The notes: generated from the letters alone by a model not told the origin. A stretch of 64,000 nucleotides of DNA from Amblyornis subalaris (GCA_018881555.1 JACAXG010000032.1:880837-944836); one strand, 5' to 3'; positions 52,113 through 64,000 are shown, numbered from the stretch's first letter. Made by a program: numbers and translations.

Positions 52113-52454
52113 GACTGCCTAGGAGTGAGTTATCTGGGCCAAGCTTAGATATCCAACTTTTTGGGCACAAACCAGGCCTCCATAGTCACAAATATCAGCA
52201 GTGAAGTCCTCAGCTCTCCAGTTGCCAGGCTGCTCCACTTTAACCTGCACCAGCCAAAATGAGCAGAAGAGTAGAAAGGACTCTCTCTGCTTCAATTACA
52301 GATGGAGATGAAAGCCCCTTGCACAGAAAGTAGGGCACCAAGATTGTGAAAGCTTCTTTTACATGGACCTTTTGCAAACCTTAGGATCAAAAATATATCC
52401 AGGGGAAAACGTTCCCTGTTGGGACGGTGGCACATAAACCATTCAATAATTTAG
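52113..52454. other. Anonymous non-coding DNA between two CR1 copies
   Basis: No exon or repeat recognised. Confidence 0.5.
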
Positions 52455-53035
52455 CTGAAAGCAATATCTGGAGCCCATCCACTCCAGCCTCCTGCCCAAA
52501 GAACAGCCAGCTTTGATGTTACGTCAGCTTGCTCAGGAATTCGCCCAGGCAAGTTTTGAAAATCTCCACAGAGAAATATTTCCCAAACTCCTCGGACACT
52601 TGATCCTGGGCTAAGCCCCTCTCCAGGTGACAAATTTTTTCCTTGTATCTAATCAGGTTGCTATTGCTGCAACTCGTGTTCATTTCTTTTGGTGTTTGTT
52701 TGCTGGATTTTTCTGTGCATTTCCAAGAGTCTTCTGTGGAACCATCTGTTCCTTAGTAGAAAACAGAAATAAGATCCCACCTTGAGCTTTCTCTTCTGGA
52801 GATTGAACAATCTTGTGTCCCTCATTTCTCTATATGCTGTGTGCTCTGGCCCCCTGACCAGCTTTGTGGTGTTTCACTGGACTCGCTCCAGTTTTTCAAT
52901 ATATCTCTTTACCTGGAGAGCCCCAAACTGGACACTTAACATTCCAGTTAAGGTGTAACAACTGTCCTGACCAATTTGGTACCACCTACAAACTCTGTCC
53001 CATTACCAAGTCATTACTGAAGATTTCAAGCAATC
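52455..53035 (-). mobile_element. CR1 LINE ORF2/3' region fragment
   Basis: Antisense CR1 over about 580 bases. Blocks include CCAGGCAAGTTTTGAAAATC, AATAAGATCCCACCTTGAGC, TTTCTCTTCTGGAGATTGAA, TGGTGTTTCACTGGACTCGC, TCCAGTTTTTCAATATATCT and GAGAGCCCCAAACTGGACAC. A more 5' piece follows with CACCTACAAACTCTG and AAGTCATTACTGAAGATTTC. It is older than the copy at 51956-52112, lies in the opposite orientation, and has lost all coding capacity. Confidence 0.85.
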
Positions 53036-54292
53036 TCTGACTGCTTTTAAGTGGCTGCCAGCATGACTTCAATATAGCATGGTGGAGGTTTCTTGCAGTG
53101 CTCCATTTCCTTGGCTCTTGCAGCAAACAGCCACAAATTAGGCAAGTCTTACTGTTTTTACTGACCTCCAAACTCTAATGAGCACCAGAGTCTGGTGAAT
53201 GCAGGAGTGGCAGAAAGTTATCTGAGGTACCCATGTTACAAAATCCAGCTAAACTCTACTGACAACAACAAACTCCCACATGGTAAATCCAAAGACTCTT
53301 CTCATTTTCCCTGTGGTAAGACCTGAGCAATTCTCTTGGAAACAGGCATATTTTTCTAGTCCTGAAAAAAAGAAATGGGGTCTAGACACAAATTCTGACC
53401 AAGTATTCACTTCAAAGACTTCCTTTTGGTCAAGACAGGGAATTTTCCCTGGTTTTCCCTCCACACAATTTCTAAGCAAAAATGCCTTGTGCATTCCCAT
53501 AAATGCCAGGGCAAGCAGCCTGCAGTGTTTTGAGGGAGGACTACACCAACACTGAAATTAGCTTTGTCTCCCATCTTGGATTTCTTGGTCTGTCAACATG
53601 TTCATCTCCCACCTAACACACTGAACTGAAAAATGTAAGAGCAGCAATAAAAACCTCCAAATGGGACTGTCTTCCTTACACACTTCAAAGGGTTTGTGAT
53701 AAGGAGTTCATTTAGCTGGATGCCAAAATGTCATATTCAAGCATCTTTACTCCCTCACTAAGCAGCACTGAAGATGTCAATAGTACACCTGAGAAGTGGC
53801 TGAGTGATAGAGGAGACTACAGCACCCTTATAAATCACAGTCACCACCATGTCATTTGGAGCTCTAGAAGGGACAACATCGTATTTTCTTCTACCCCTCT
53901 GTATCAGGAGTATACAAACACAGAACATCAGTCCTGTTGGATGTTATGAAATGCACATAGGTAACTTTAATTCCAAATGTAAAAAAGTCCTTGGGGACCT
54001 CGTTGAAGTGAGAGCTCCAATTACATTAGTACCTGTTCAGGAAGTGATTCCAGGTCAGAAGTCTTCACCTGCAGGTGCCCATTCTGAGAGGTCAGAGAAG
54101 CAAGAAAACAGAGTCTTTTTTATCCATAAATCATGCAGTTAGTTGGCCAAAAAGATGCAGGAAAGCCAAGCCCAGCAATGTGGTGCAACAGAGTTGGGCT
54201 GTGGTCCCCTTCAGCTGACCAAATTCATTTTTTCCACGTCTTCAGAAGTGGGAGACTAGACATGGCACTCTTATTGCATGCTCATTCAGGGC
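53036..54292. other. Anonymous non-coding DNA
   Basis: No exon or repeat recognised. Open frames on both strands at 53249-53555 overlap and lack domains. Confidence 0.45.
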
Positions 54293-54362
54293 AACATTAC
54301 AGTTGGACTCAATGATCTTAGAGGTCTTTTCCAACCTTACTGATTTTATATTCTATGATCTT
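54293..54362 (+). mobile_element. CR1 LINE extreme 3' end
   Basis: CAGTTGGACTCAATGATCTT, AGAGGTCTTTTCCAACCTTA, then a CTGATTTTATATTCTATGAT tail. This is the last about 70 bases of an avian CR1, sense orientation. Confidence 0.88.
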
Positions 54363-56353
54363 CTTTCTTTTGCTGCTTAAACAAGCTTGCTAAATGCATA
54401 TTCCAAATGTTATATGAGATACCACCCTGGCACCAGTGACAAACAAGTGATCCCATGTGTCAGAGAAGTGGGAAAGACACTCACAAATGCCAACACCATA
54501 TCACTAAGTCTGAGGTAAGTACTGCTAAGCAGAGCCAGGCCCCTGCCGAGAACCTCTTAAAGCCCAAAAAGCTCAAATCCCATGGTATGGCAATAAAAAT
54601 AAAATCTGCTTTAAGACCTCATCCATGATAGAGAGCCCACTTGGAGAGGTCGGGCCAGAGTTACCCTTGGCTTTCATTAGTCTTGGATTGCCTCACTANA
54701 CTGCCAGAGAGCAAATGCAAATCCTGGCTATGGTGAAACTTTCACATGTGAAAGTGTTTAAAGGTATCAGCTGTGCTTTTGGAATACGGTATTTTCAACT
54801 AAAATTGGGGCTTTTTGGGGAGTAGGATCAGGTCACTTTGTTCTCTTTACTTCTGGCCCCACTTTCTAGAAGCTACACATCCCCAAAGCCTTGCTGCTGG
54901 TACAAAGTGAATTCCGCTTCCCACAACACTTCACAAATGCAGACCACTGGCCAGTTTCATTTCACAACCCTTAGTCTCAGCCCTCAGTGGGTAATTCATC
55001 TCACCAGTTGCATTTAGTGTGATGTGACTCCTTTATCTACTCTCTTCATCAGCCCGGCTTCTGTCAGGGTAAAAACCCCAATCAGGGCAACAGAGCCATG
55101 ATGGAGGATTTTGCCAGCTGCAGCTTGCAGACAGAGTTGGCTTTAAAACTGGAATTGGTCTCGGTGATGTAATGTCCATATCATCAAGCTTACCACAATG
55201 AATGGGTTTTAGTCAGTCTCAGGCTGCTTCCCGCATGACTATTTCTTTATTACCTCTTCCTGGTGAAAAAAAAAAAGAAACTGGAGCCAATGCCTATTAA
55301 TCATATCCTTCATTTTGGTTACTCAGTATTACTTGTTTTTCTCCAATAAGCGTGACACATCCAAATCTGAAATCTGAGTCCACACTGCTGCTTTTGACTC
55401 CAAAACCTATCTGGGTGTGAAAGAATGTTTCCAAACTCTTTAATTTTCGCATTTTGGTAACTCTTAGGTGCTCTGGTGGAGATTGGAGCCTCTTCCAAGG
55501 CAGCAGCCATCACAGATGGATCCACAAACAGGTTTACACACCAAGTTTCAAGAAGGGTGAGTAATCCCACAGTGAAATTGGGCATATTACAGATATTTGG
55601 AAACATCTGTTCATCTGTTAACCTCATGATCAGGCTCACCTGGCTGCATGTTGAGCCTGCAAAGGAGGGTTCATGCACAGATGAGACAGGCTATCCTGAG
55701 CAAGCAGGACCATGCACACCTGCACGGGTGAATATGTCAGCATGCTGTAAAGGTGCCAGGGAGAGGTTTTCCACAGGCTGTCTGTGGATCTGGAGAGGCA
55801 GCAGGGCATGGAGCACAACCCAATACTAACATGCATGCACTTCAAAAAGAAAGAAAAATGGAGCCTGAGAAAAAACTCCACCCACTCATCAGAGGACCTG
55901 TCAGACTCTGAGTCTGGGGATTTTGCAGACAACTGGAGCACTCATTCTACTTTTTTGAGCCAACAAAGTATAAGACCAAAAAGGACCAAATGACTGGCTG
56001 CAATTAAAGGCTTCAGAAAGAGAATCACTGCCTAAAATACCATTTCCAGCAGTGCCTGTGAGGTAAGTGACTAGGAACTGGAACAGGACTGGTGGTACCT
56101 GATCAAGAGACGAATTCTGTGGGATGCTTTGGATCAGTGTAAAGGCATCAGGAGCAGACCCTCATCTCAAATTTAAACCATCAGCAGAACCCAGACTTCC
56201 TGTCTTTTGAGCAGCAAGTGAAAGGATCAAGTTAAGTTTTCCCTTGAGGGAAGAAATTTACAAACAATTGATAGCTCTAGAAGGACACTCCTCCCAAGCA
56301 GAGGACAGGATTTTTCTCCAAAACACACAGCCTGATTTCCTGCTCAAAAACAA
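54363..56353. other. Anonymous non-coding DNA with one candidate exon
   Basis: No secure gene. A perfect 18-bp palindrome lies at 54738-54755 and a candidate 89-nt exon at 55468-55556 (both in findings). The long frames on opposite strands at 55319-55829 show no recognisable domain. Confidence 0.4.
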
Positions 56354-56518
56354 AAGAGGAAAAGTTACTTGCTGGGAGCTGTGAGGTGGAGAGGACTGAA
56401 TGAAAGATGGAAGATATAGGAGTCAATTAACTAAGAGGAAAAGTTACTTGCTGGGAGCTGTGAGGTGGAGAGGACTGAATGAAAGATGGAAGATATAGGA
56501 GTCAATTAACTAAGAGGA
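56354..56518 (+). repeat. Perfect tandem duplication, 79-bp unit
   Basis: Two head-to-tail copies of a 79-base unit (56356-56434 and 56435-56513), followed by the first five bases of a third. The two copies are identical by eye. The unit begins GAGGAAAAGTTACTTGCTGG and ends GTCAATTAACTAA. Zero divergence means a very recent duplication, a polymorphic copy-number variant, or an assembly artefact. Confidence 0.97.
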
Positions 56519-57385
56519 GAGAAATTTAGTTCCTGCAAAGAAAGCTGACAGATGTCTGAATCAGTGCTGTGGTTATCCACTTGTCTGCCAAAAGAGAAAG
56601 CAAACTTCAACGGAATGGCAAGAAAGACACAAGCAGGAAGTAACTCCAACCTTGCAGGTGAGGCAGCTGCCAAAATTCCTTAATGTTTGACCTAGGAGTG
56701 ACTGCCTCAACCTGCAAAAGAATCTTTATCACAAGCAGGAGGGAAGGAAGCTCTCCTGGTTTGGGGCAGTTTCTCACCTATTTTAAAGATGTTCCATTAA
56801 CTATGGTTGATACAAAAGTCAGCTCCTTCATAAAGGGACAGCTGCTAGAGGTGTCTAACCCTCTGCTTCAGCCAAAATTAGTCATCCAGCAGCCTGTGAA
56901 GGATGTCTTCATGGAATACCAATGAGTCAGTCTGCACTCTGAGCAGTACATCAAACCCCAGGCATTTTCAACACAGCCCATGCCCATTAAGTTTGATGTT
57001 CTCTTTAAAAGCCACTGCAGAAGACTGTTAATAAAGATGGATTTTGTCCACTTTCTCTCTCAGTTAGCTGCCTGGGGAGGTAATTTCTCTATCAGTGTAA
57101 AGCTGTCACAGAGTTTGAGTTGGGGGCAACTGAAATACACTAGATTGCTCTTCCCTGCCATGGCACACAAGCCCCTGTAGAGGACACAAGAAGTGAGATG
57201 GGTCAAGATCCACAAGGACTGTGGAAGATGAGAGGAAGAAAACCAAACTATATTTAAGCATGCTTAAGACCAACCAATTTGACAATCAACCGATGGAAAC
57301 CAAAGGCTTCCCTTAAACAAAAAAGGTGCAGAAGCAGATGTGTAAAGAGTAAAACTCAGGAGCAGAAACACAAAAGAATTAAAAG
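56519..57385. other. Anonymous non-coding DNA
   Basis: The 80-codon frame at 56683-56925 and the 66-codon frame at 56980-57180 have no recognisable domain. No repeat recognised. Confidence 0.45.
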
Positions 57386-57462
57386 GTGAAGTTCCCTGCT
57401 TTTATTTGTAATAATGATAAATTTTCAACATCATTATTACAAATAGCAGCAGAGAACTTCAC
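57386..57462. repeat. Near-perfect inverted repeat / stem-loop, 33-bp stem
   Basis: Arms 57386-57418 and 57430-57462 flank an 11-base loop (AAATTTTCAAC). Thirty of 33 positions are Watson-Crick pairs. Read as plus-strand RNA, one further position is a G-U pair, leaving only two mismatches. The 77-nt size and arm length are within the range of a microRNA precursor, but a miniature inverted-repeat transposon end or random palindrome is also possible. No target-site duplication is obvious. Confidence 0.9.
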
Positions 57463-60400
57463 GTTGATACAGCTGTATATAGAATGTATGTCTTACACAA
57501 TGTCACTGAAAATAACNGGCTAAAAAGGAAATCTATATCCAAACATTGAAAGGATGTGCAGAGAAGGCCAGCTTTACATTAAAAAGTACGTTTTACAGAA
57601 AGAGAGAGAAAAATTAGTCACCATACACTTCATAAAACTTCAGCAGTAGGCCAGAAAATAGAAAATGATCTTAAAAGAAACCAATCACATTTAGAGACTG
57701 CAACTGATGGATCGATTACAGGTTTAATTACAAATCTTATAGTTACATTTAGAAACACTTGGTTTATTAATGTGAACTTAAATCATCTTATCATCCCTGT
57801 ATCTGGAACCAGAACTCACATAAAATATATGAGCCTGCAGTTTTGCAGGGACTGACTCAGAGTGTGTAAAGTCGAGCAAATTAATAACATTTCTCGGGTT
57901 TGGGGGCTAAAGTGGGAATCCAAGGACAGCTTCAAGCATGGCTCCAAGAAGTCTCAGAAAACAAAGAAGCTTTGCTCTGGCAGTGACAGTAAAATTTCGT
58001 TATTTAATTTGTAGCAGAGTTGATTGTGGTCTGTAAGGCATTCAAGATAAGGAGCAAAGAAGGTAACAGCTTTAGCATTGCTCAGTAGAAGATAGGGATG
58101 GTGCATGCAATGCATCTACATCACTGTGAAGTCCTTGAGTTCACTTCTCCTTCCTACTCATTACAGCCCAAAAAAAGTGTTTTTGTGAACATGGGGAAGT
58201 CAACAAGTGCCTAGATCTAGGCTGAAGCAAGGTCTGAACTTCAGAAGCTGTGGGGCTGGGCCATTTTCTAAAGAGACTACCCAGCTAACACAGCCTGCAA
58301 GTCACTTCTTGCCCTTGGTTCCTAAAATAAAGGATGGTGTGCCTGCAAATTCACAGGTTTCACATTACCTTTGTTTCTCAGGCTCAGCATTCACCACCGT
58401 GGCAATTTTGCAATATTCTTGAGTGACATCTGAGTTATTTTAAGAGGAACTTTATCAGTTTTGAACAAGTTACACTGGTTTTCCTTCAGAGTAGCTCCGT
58501 GGAAATAAAATGAGATGCTATAGCTTTAAATCCCTTAAATTCTGCCCTTTTATTGTTAGGATTATATTTGGGGTTTGCTTTTAACTAATAGTTGGGCAAT
58601 AGACATCTTTTATAAGATCAGTCACTAAAGGAGTTGATGTTATCGATACAAATACCCACTTTACTTCTTCTAATACCATCCCAATAGCATCACAGAGCCT
58701 GCTAGTGCTATTTAAATTACTACTTTCAGAATTTTTATTTACAACCACTGCATGGGGTCATACTCCACTGCAAACAGCATTTTAAAATCAGCTTGAACCC
58801 TGGTTTAGGGAAAGATCTTGTCCAGACTCACATTTGAATGGATTTTTTATTTTTTTTAAAAAATAGCTATTGTGTGCATATAAAAACAACTTCATATAAA
58901 TCATTTTTATGGTTCTATGGAATCCAACAATAGTTTGAGTTTTCTAGAAACAGCTGTAAAGTGATTTTAATTACCTCCTGGTGTTTTGAGACAAAAAGTG
59001 AAACACATAAAGTATCCAAAATTGAAAAACAACTTTCTGAAAGCAGGCTTTGTCCCACTTTAACACAGCATTCTAAATGGGAACTGCATTTCAATTTAAA
59101 TTTAATAAGGTATGATATATGAATTAAACAGCAACTGATATTTATTTAGCCTTCAGATTTGGATACTTGTGGGTTTTATTGCATACAAACAGATTGGCCT
59201 CTAAAAACATGTTCTTAATCATGAGCTATACACATAATAAAGTAGTTTCTGCCCTGGATGTAAACGAAGCACACACAGAGTCTCACCTACCAGAGGGGTG
59301 CTTTGGAAGCCTGGTGTGNTCCATAGAGAGGAACGACAGGGTCTGACCCCCCCAGCTGCTGCTCATCCCACAGATCCAGCCCTGCAACTGCTTTAAAGGC
59401 CAGACAGGGAAACCAGGATGAAGCACGAGAGTGTTTCAGCCACTTGGATCTGCTAAAGGTCATGCATGCTACATGGAATTGTCTGCTCAACACAGATTTC
59501 CGTGGATATCCCATTCCTTCCAGCCGTCCCGGCCATCCTCTTCTTGCCCCATCAGTGCCAGAGGTTACAGCTCCTCATGGGTCCAGCTCCACAGTTTGGA
59601 GGCCTTTTATTTTTAAGTATTTGACTTAAGACCAAAATTAGAGCACAGCCACAACCTTGTACTGATGGAGACAGGATGAGAAATGGTCATGGATGGTGAA
59701 GCAGAGAACCAGAAATGCACAGCTGGAGGGGCAGCGATTTCTTAAAACCAGCTCTTGTGCTGGCAGGAACAAGTACCGTGGAATAAAATGGACTTTTTTA
59801 CTGCATGTATTTCATATTCATTCACATGCTTGATCTGATCACAGATCAACAAACCAGAAGGGTCCATTATTTATATGGTGTAATAAATATTTATATGAGG
59901 GCTCAGCTTCAAGTCATATATACATCTGCATTAAGAGGGGGAAATCAAAACAAACTGGGTTGGATCACCTTCTGTCACTGCATTAGAATGAAAAATGCCA
60001 GGGAATGAGCACCTAAAGCACTGGCTCATTTGCTGAACTCCTTCCTCTGCTCTTCCATTATCAGATCTCTTGTGTTAGAGAGTGCCACTGACCATCTGAG
60101 TTTCCTCAGGGCTTTGTAAACACATCCATTTTTCCCCGTCACAGAGGCACAGGAGAAAACTTGTATGTTGAGTGACAAGGACATTTCACTCTCAGCAGAA
60201 TATTCAGCCTAACCCACACGCCAGGACCCAGAGCAAGGCTGTGGAGCCAGGGTTTCCATGATCTTGCACTGACTCCAAAACCAAGCCCAGAGTCCTTCTA
60301 CCCAGGACGAGCAATTAAATTGCTTTGGGCTCTTTGTTTATGTGATGGAGAGACAGGGTCCCTGGGAAGGAGTCCTGGGTCCTGTGTTAGAGGGCTGAAC

Positions 60401-61053
60401 ACATCCATCTCACTCTCTGTGGTTCGGGGGGAGCTACTGCAAAAATGAGTAACATGAACAAATCAGGTGTCCTGAATATGACCAAAGATATTGCTCTGCT
60501 AAGCAATAAAAAGGGTAATCATTTTACATCCAAGTTCTTCCTCCTCAGTCTCCTAATTAGATCATTACCTTGCACTCAGATACACACAAGAAAATGCCAC
60601 TTTTTAAATTGGCTTCTCTTGGAATAAACAAGTCACTTGGAGATGCAGGCAGAGGCAGCTGTAAACAGCAGGAAAAGGGGGCAAAGGGCTCACTTGGCTG
60701 AGGGATATTAATGGTTCATTGCTTGCAAATAGCCCTTTCCCCAGAGACCTCCCTATGCTCTGTGTATGTTCTCTGCACATGCTGGCAGCAAAGTGGAGGC
60801 TTTATTGAGAGTTACAAATCAGGTCAAATTCTTTTAGGAGATTTCAGACTTCCCAAGGCACTTAGGGAGGAGTCCAGCTGTTTGCAGGGGTTTCCCATTA
60901 TGGTCAAAGAGACAAGTTTCAGCATGTTTCTGGTTAAAAGAGGATCCTGGCAGATTTTCACTTTAACATGACAGAGATAGGATGGATAATAACTTCTCTT
61001 CACAGATGTTAAGCACATTCACATAGATATTAGACAAAGAGAAAGCATGCGTC
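57463..61053. other. Anonymous AT-rich non-coding DNA
   Basis: No exon or classifiable repeat recognised. The composition is AT-rich to about 59.3 kb, with poly-T/A patches near 58850. Short open frames are without domains. Confidence 0.45.
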
Positions 61054-61151
61054 TGGCATGGCATGGCATGGCATGGCATGGCATGGCATGGCATGGCATG
61101 GCATGGCATGGCATGGCATGGCATGGCATGGCATGGCATGGCATGGCATGG
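61054..61151 (+). repeat. (TGGCA)n pentanucleotide microsatellite
   Basis: About 19.6 perfect copies of TGGCA over 98 bases. On the minus strand it reads as an open frame of repeated MPCHA, which produces a spurious 78-codon frame at 60963-61199. Perfection and length imply it is young and probably polymorphic. Confidence 0.98.
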
Positions 61152-64000
61152 AGTGTCAAGTCTGACTTGGGGATCATTCATCACCCAAAAGCAGCACAAT
61201 AGCAGGGTTTAAAGAGCTGCCTCAGAGCCCACCTGAGCACCAAATAAAGAATCCAGGAAATTCACTGCTAGTGGACTTTATCTCCTCAACACTTCTACAN
61301 GAGTACAACTTCTTGTTTTCCAAGGCAGAAACAACACAAATTGAATTATTTGTTTTACCTTGTATGTGCAATGTTCTATTAGGCCACCTCTCCTGCCTAT
61401 CTTAGACCTCAGTTCTTTAAAACTCTCACCTGTAGAAGCTGTAGATTTCTAAATTCAATCCAAATGTGGATTTTGTCAACAGAAAAAAAAAATGGGATCA
61501 AATTTTCTGAACTGTTTTTCATTAGGAGAGGAAGAAAAGATAATCTTCACCACCTTTGGGGCAAGTATGACTTCTTCACTCATCAAGAAGCTCATCCTGC
61601 CTGGATATAAATAATCACTGCAAACTTGTCCAGGACCTACTTCCCAAAAAAAGGCCCTTTGCCAAGGCTCAGACTTGACACAAATCATCAGTCCCATGAA
61701 ACTCAAACAGGATAAATCTTCCACGTACAGAACATAGCTGGGTTCTGCCTTACGGGAACTGGATGTTGCTGCACGGTCTGACTCATACGGTCATGTTTGT
61801 AGGATCAGCCCGCTGTGAATGTCTGGGATCAAAGGCTGCCATGGAGCAGCCCTCCCCACACTGCAGGGCTGTGGAAACGTGCAGGGAAACGTTCTCCAGC
61901 TAGCAAAAGCTTTGATTTATAAATTGTGATGTTTCCACCTGCTCCTGAAGGAACAGAGTTGCCTGCTGGGCTCGGCAGGCCTGTGACAGAAGCACAGTTT
62001 CTGGAGCAGGCTGGGGCGCCCTCAGCGCTGCTCCCACGATCACTGGCGGCACCTGGGAGCACAACCCGCTCACTTCACTGCTGTACCTGGAGGCAGGACT
62101 GGGATTTGTGCAGTGTGCCATGGGAAAGCACGGTGTGAATGTGCTTTGCACTGGTTTGGGTTGGAGATGGATCCTACACCAGCTTCTCCCGTGGGAAGTG
62201 CTAACTACAGCCACAACTCACCTGCCTTTTCCTGCATCACTGGAGCTCTGTCCTGTTGGGTCAGCTCACACAGGTAGATGAAGGGAAGGTCATGATAAGC
62301 AGAGAGTGTGTCATGCCAAGGAAATCAGTGAGCTGTTGCTGAAGAGACCTGAACAACCATTCCCAAACATAGCTGGGATTTAAGGGCTGGAGCATGGTGA
62401 ATTGGGGGTGACTATCTGCTCACACCCAATTTTTTTTANTTAAACTCACACNCACTCACACACCCACACACACACCCACACACTTCACTCAGGATTTCAG
62501 CATGCAGGGAGCCATCAGCATCAACAGCTATAGTTTGTCTTTCACCCTACATACACAGTGCCCAAATGCCTGGGAAAACCTGGGGAACTCCCTGCTCNGT
62601 GGTGAGTTTCTCACATCTTCTCCCCGGCCCTACAGGGCATGCAGCCAGCAGATGTTCCAGATACACTTCCCACCCTCCTTTTGCTGTTGTGCAGGCAGNA
62701 GATACCTCCACTCCAGCAGCCCAGCAGCACCAGGCTGACTTAGGATAATTGAGACCTCAGAAATTCCAAACACGTGGATATTCGCTCCTGTCCAACAACT
62801 CAGTCATTTCTAGCATCAGTTCACAGCTTAAAACCTTGAGCTGGATTTTAGCCTAGAGCTTCCTCAGCACTCCCACCCCTGACCTGGCATTCCAGTGCTT
62901 TGTACTGAGCCTGCTCTTGTAAGTAGTTCCATTTAAGAGTTGACCCTGGAGGAAGGCCCTGCCTCATCCCAGCAGCAGANTCTATTGCACTCTAGGATCC
63001 AACATCTCATTTCCTTGGGCAAATATCCCAATTTGTAGAGCCCACAAGGCCAGTGTGAGAACAGCAGGGCATACAGGCACTAGAGGTCCTATGGCACGTG
63101 CAGCCCTGCTGTCAGACCCCATTGCTTGTTCTCCCTGCTTGTGTCTCCCATCCCATTTTCTGGTGCTCCATACCTTGCTCTCAGCCAGTACATGTTTTGT
63201 GACTTTGCATCTGCACAAGGAAGGGTAAAAGTTTACACTTGGTGGCTTCACGTAGAGTTTTGCTTCATGATGACATTGAANAGCAGGTCCCTGTGCTGGT
63301 ACCTTGTCACTGCTGTGTGCTCGTTCCTGTTCTCTCAGCAAGGACAAAGGAGTGGGGTGCTCAGGTCTGCTCCAGAAAACCATCCAGTTCCACTGACTTG
63401 GCCACTTCTCAGCNAGCAGCCCAACCACCAGAGCAACCAGTGCACACACCCAGCCCATCCCAAACACCACACCAGAGAGGTCCAGGCTAATCTGTCACAC
63501 ACATCTATTTNGGCTTCTGCTGCCCAGCAACTGGGGGACTACAGGAGCACATCTGGGAACACTGGTCACCTCCGCATACAGGAGATAACTTTTTACAGGA
63601 TATTGGCTCTGCTGTCACACATCTCACCCANGGAAGAGGAGACCCCGCACTACTCAGCTGTGTTGCAAGTGCTCNGATTTTCACAGCTACACAACCGAGG
63701 CACTCACCACACTGCACAAATAACCTGACTGGCTTGATTCCACCTGTGGGTTTCTTCTGACACCCATCATCTGCATATCATATTTCCAAGCAGTTACTTG
63801 ACATGCTTCCATTCGAATAGCATTTAACTCCTTAAGGGCATTGGATTAGCAGCTGTGAAGCCAAACATCCCCAGATACAGCTGAACAGATCCCAACACAG
63901 GCAATAGCAGCAGATCAAGCTTCCCTGTACAGTCCCTCTGAAGCCTTTCCCTCTCTGGAAGCAATTCCCTTGGGAAAGCAGTTAATTCCCTCTCAGGTCT
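61152..64000. other. Anonymous non-coding DNA, somewhat GC-richer
   Basis: No supported gene. A CA-rich low-complexity patch lies at 62445-62483. Frames of 162 and 200 codons on opposite strands around 62982-63728 overlap, contain several uncertain bases and show no domain. Confidence 0.4.
62445..62483 (+). repeat. Degenerate (CA)n low-complexity patch
   Basis: Imperfect CACACAC/CACACCC runs with two uncertain bases at its left side, where sequencing was evidently difficult. Confidence 0.8.

Noticed and set aside
60963..61199. 78-codon minus-strand frame with repeated MPCHA
   Set aside because: Entirely produced by the TGGCA microsatellite.
62982..63728. 162- and 200-codon frames on opposite strands
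   Set aside because: Mutually overlapping, interrupted by uncertain bases, no domain or splice support.
1..64000. CRISPR-like arrays, integrated virus or retroviral LTR pairs
   Set aside because: No spaced direct repeats, no paired LTRs and no gag/pol-like frames were recognised; the regular repeats are microsatellites and one tandem duplication.

Overview
This is vertebrate nuclear DNA, almost certainly from a bird. It is moderately AT-rich, gene-sparse and intron- or intergenic-like, and its recognisable repeats are overwhelmingly CR1 LINE fragments. Several carry the characteristic avian CR1 3' end (antisense form: AATCATAGAATCAT followed by GGTTTGGG and an ACCTTAAAGATCAT-like stretch). 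I see no bacterial-type gene organisation, no CRISPR array and no operon. Most open frames of 60-200 codons sit in CR1, in GC-rich promoter DNA or in anonymous sequence, lack conserved domains, and I do not annotate them as genes. Several dozen isolated n characters mark uncertain single bases.

Layout. The left part (1-10.4 kb) holds CR1 pieces and anonymous DNA. A CpG island covers about 10.73-11.80 kb and is probably a promoter; a good minus-strand splice donor suggests a transcript running left. From 12 to 25 kb the DNA is AT-rich with young and very old CR1 copies. A complete tRNA-Cys(GCA) gene lies on the minus strand at 25149-25220, directly beside a truncated CR1. From 25 to 49 kb there is more anonymous DNA with CR1 pieces, three probable tRNA-derived SINE remnants and an ATATGT hexanucleotide microsatellite. 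One convincing protein-coding exon is present: 49531-49674 on the minus strand, encoding the C-terminal half of a SUEL (galactose/rhamnose-binding) lectin domain with canonical splice sites and phase 1 at both ends. The right part (50-64 kb) has further CR1, a perfect 79-bp tandem duplication, a 33-bp-stem hairpin and a 98-bp TGGCA pentanucleotide array.

How it fits together. The lectin exon implies a minus-strand gene with long introns crossing at least the middle of the window. The motif spacing of the exon is most like the second SUEL domain of EVA1C, but I could not find its flanking exons, so the gene identity is open. The CpG island would serve a different minus-strand transcript or an alternative promoter. 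The items most worth follow-up are the orphan lectin exon, the hairpin at 57.4 kb, and the tRNA gene whose apparent Pol III terminator lies in or next to an inserted CR1.
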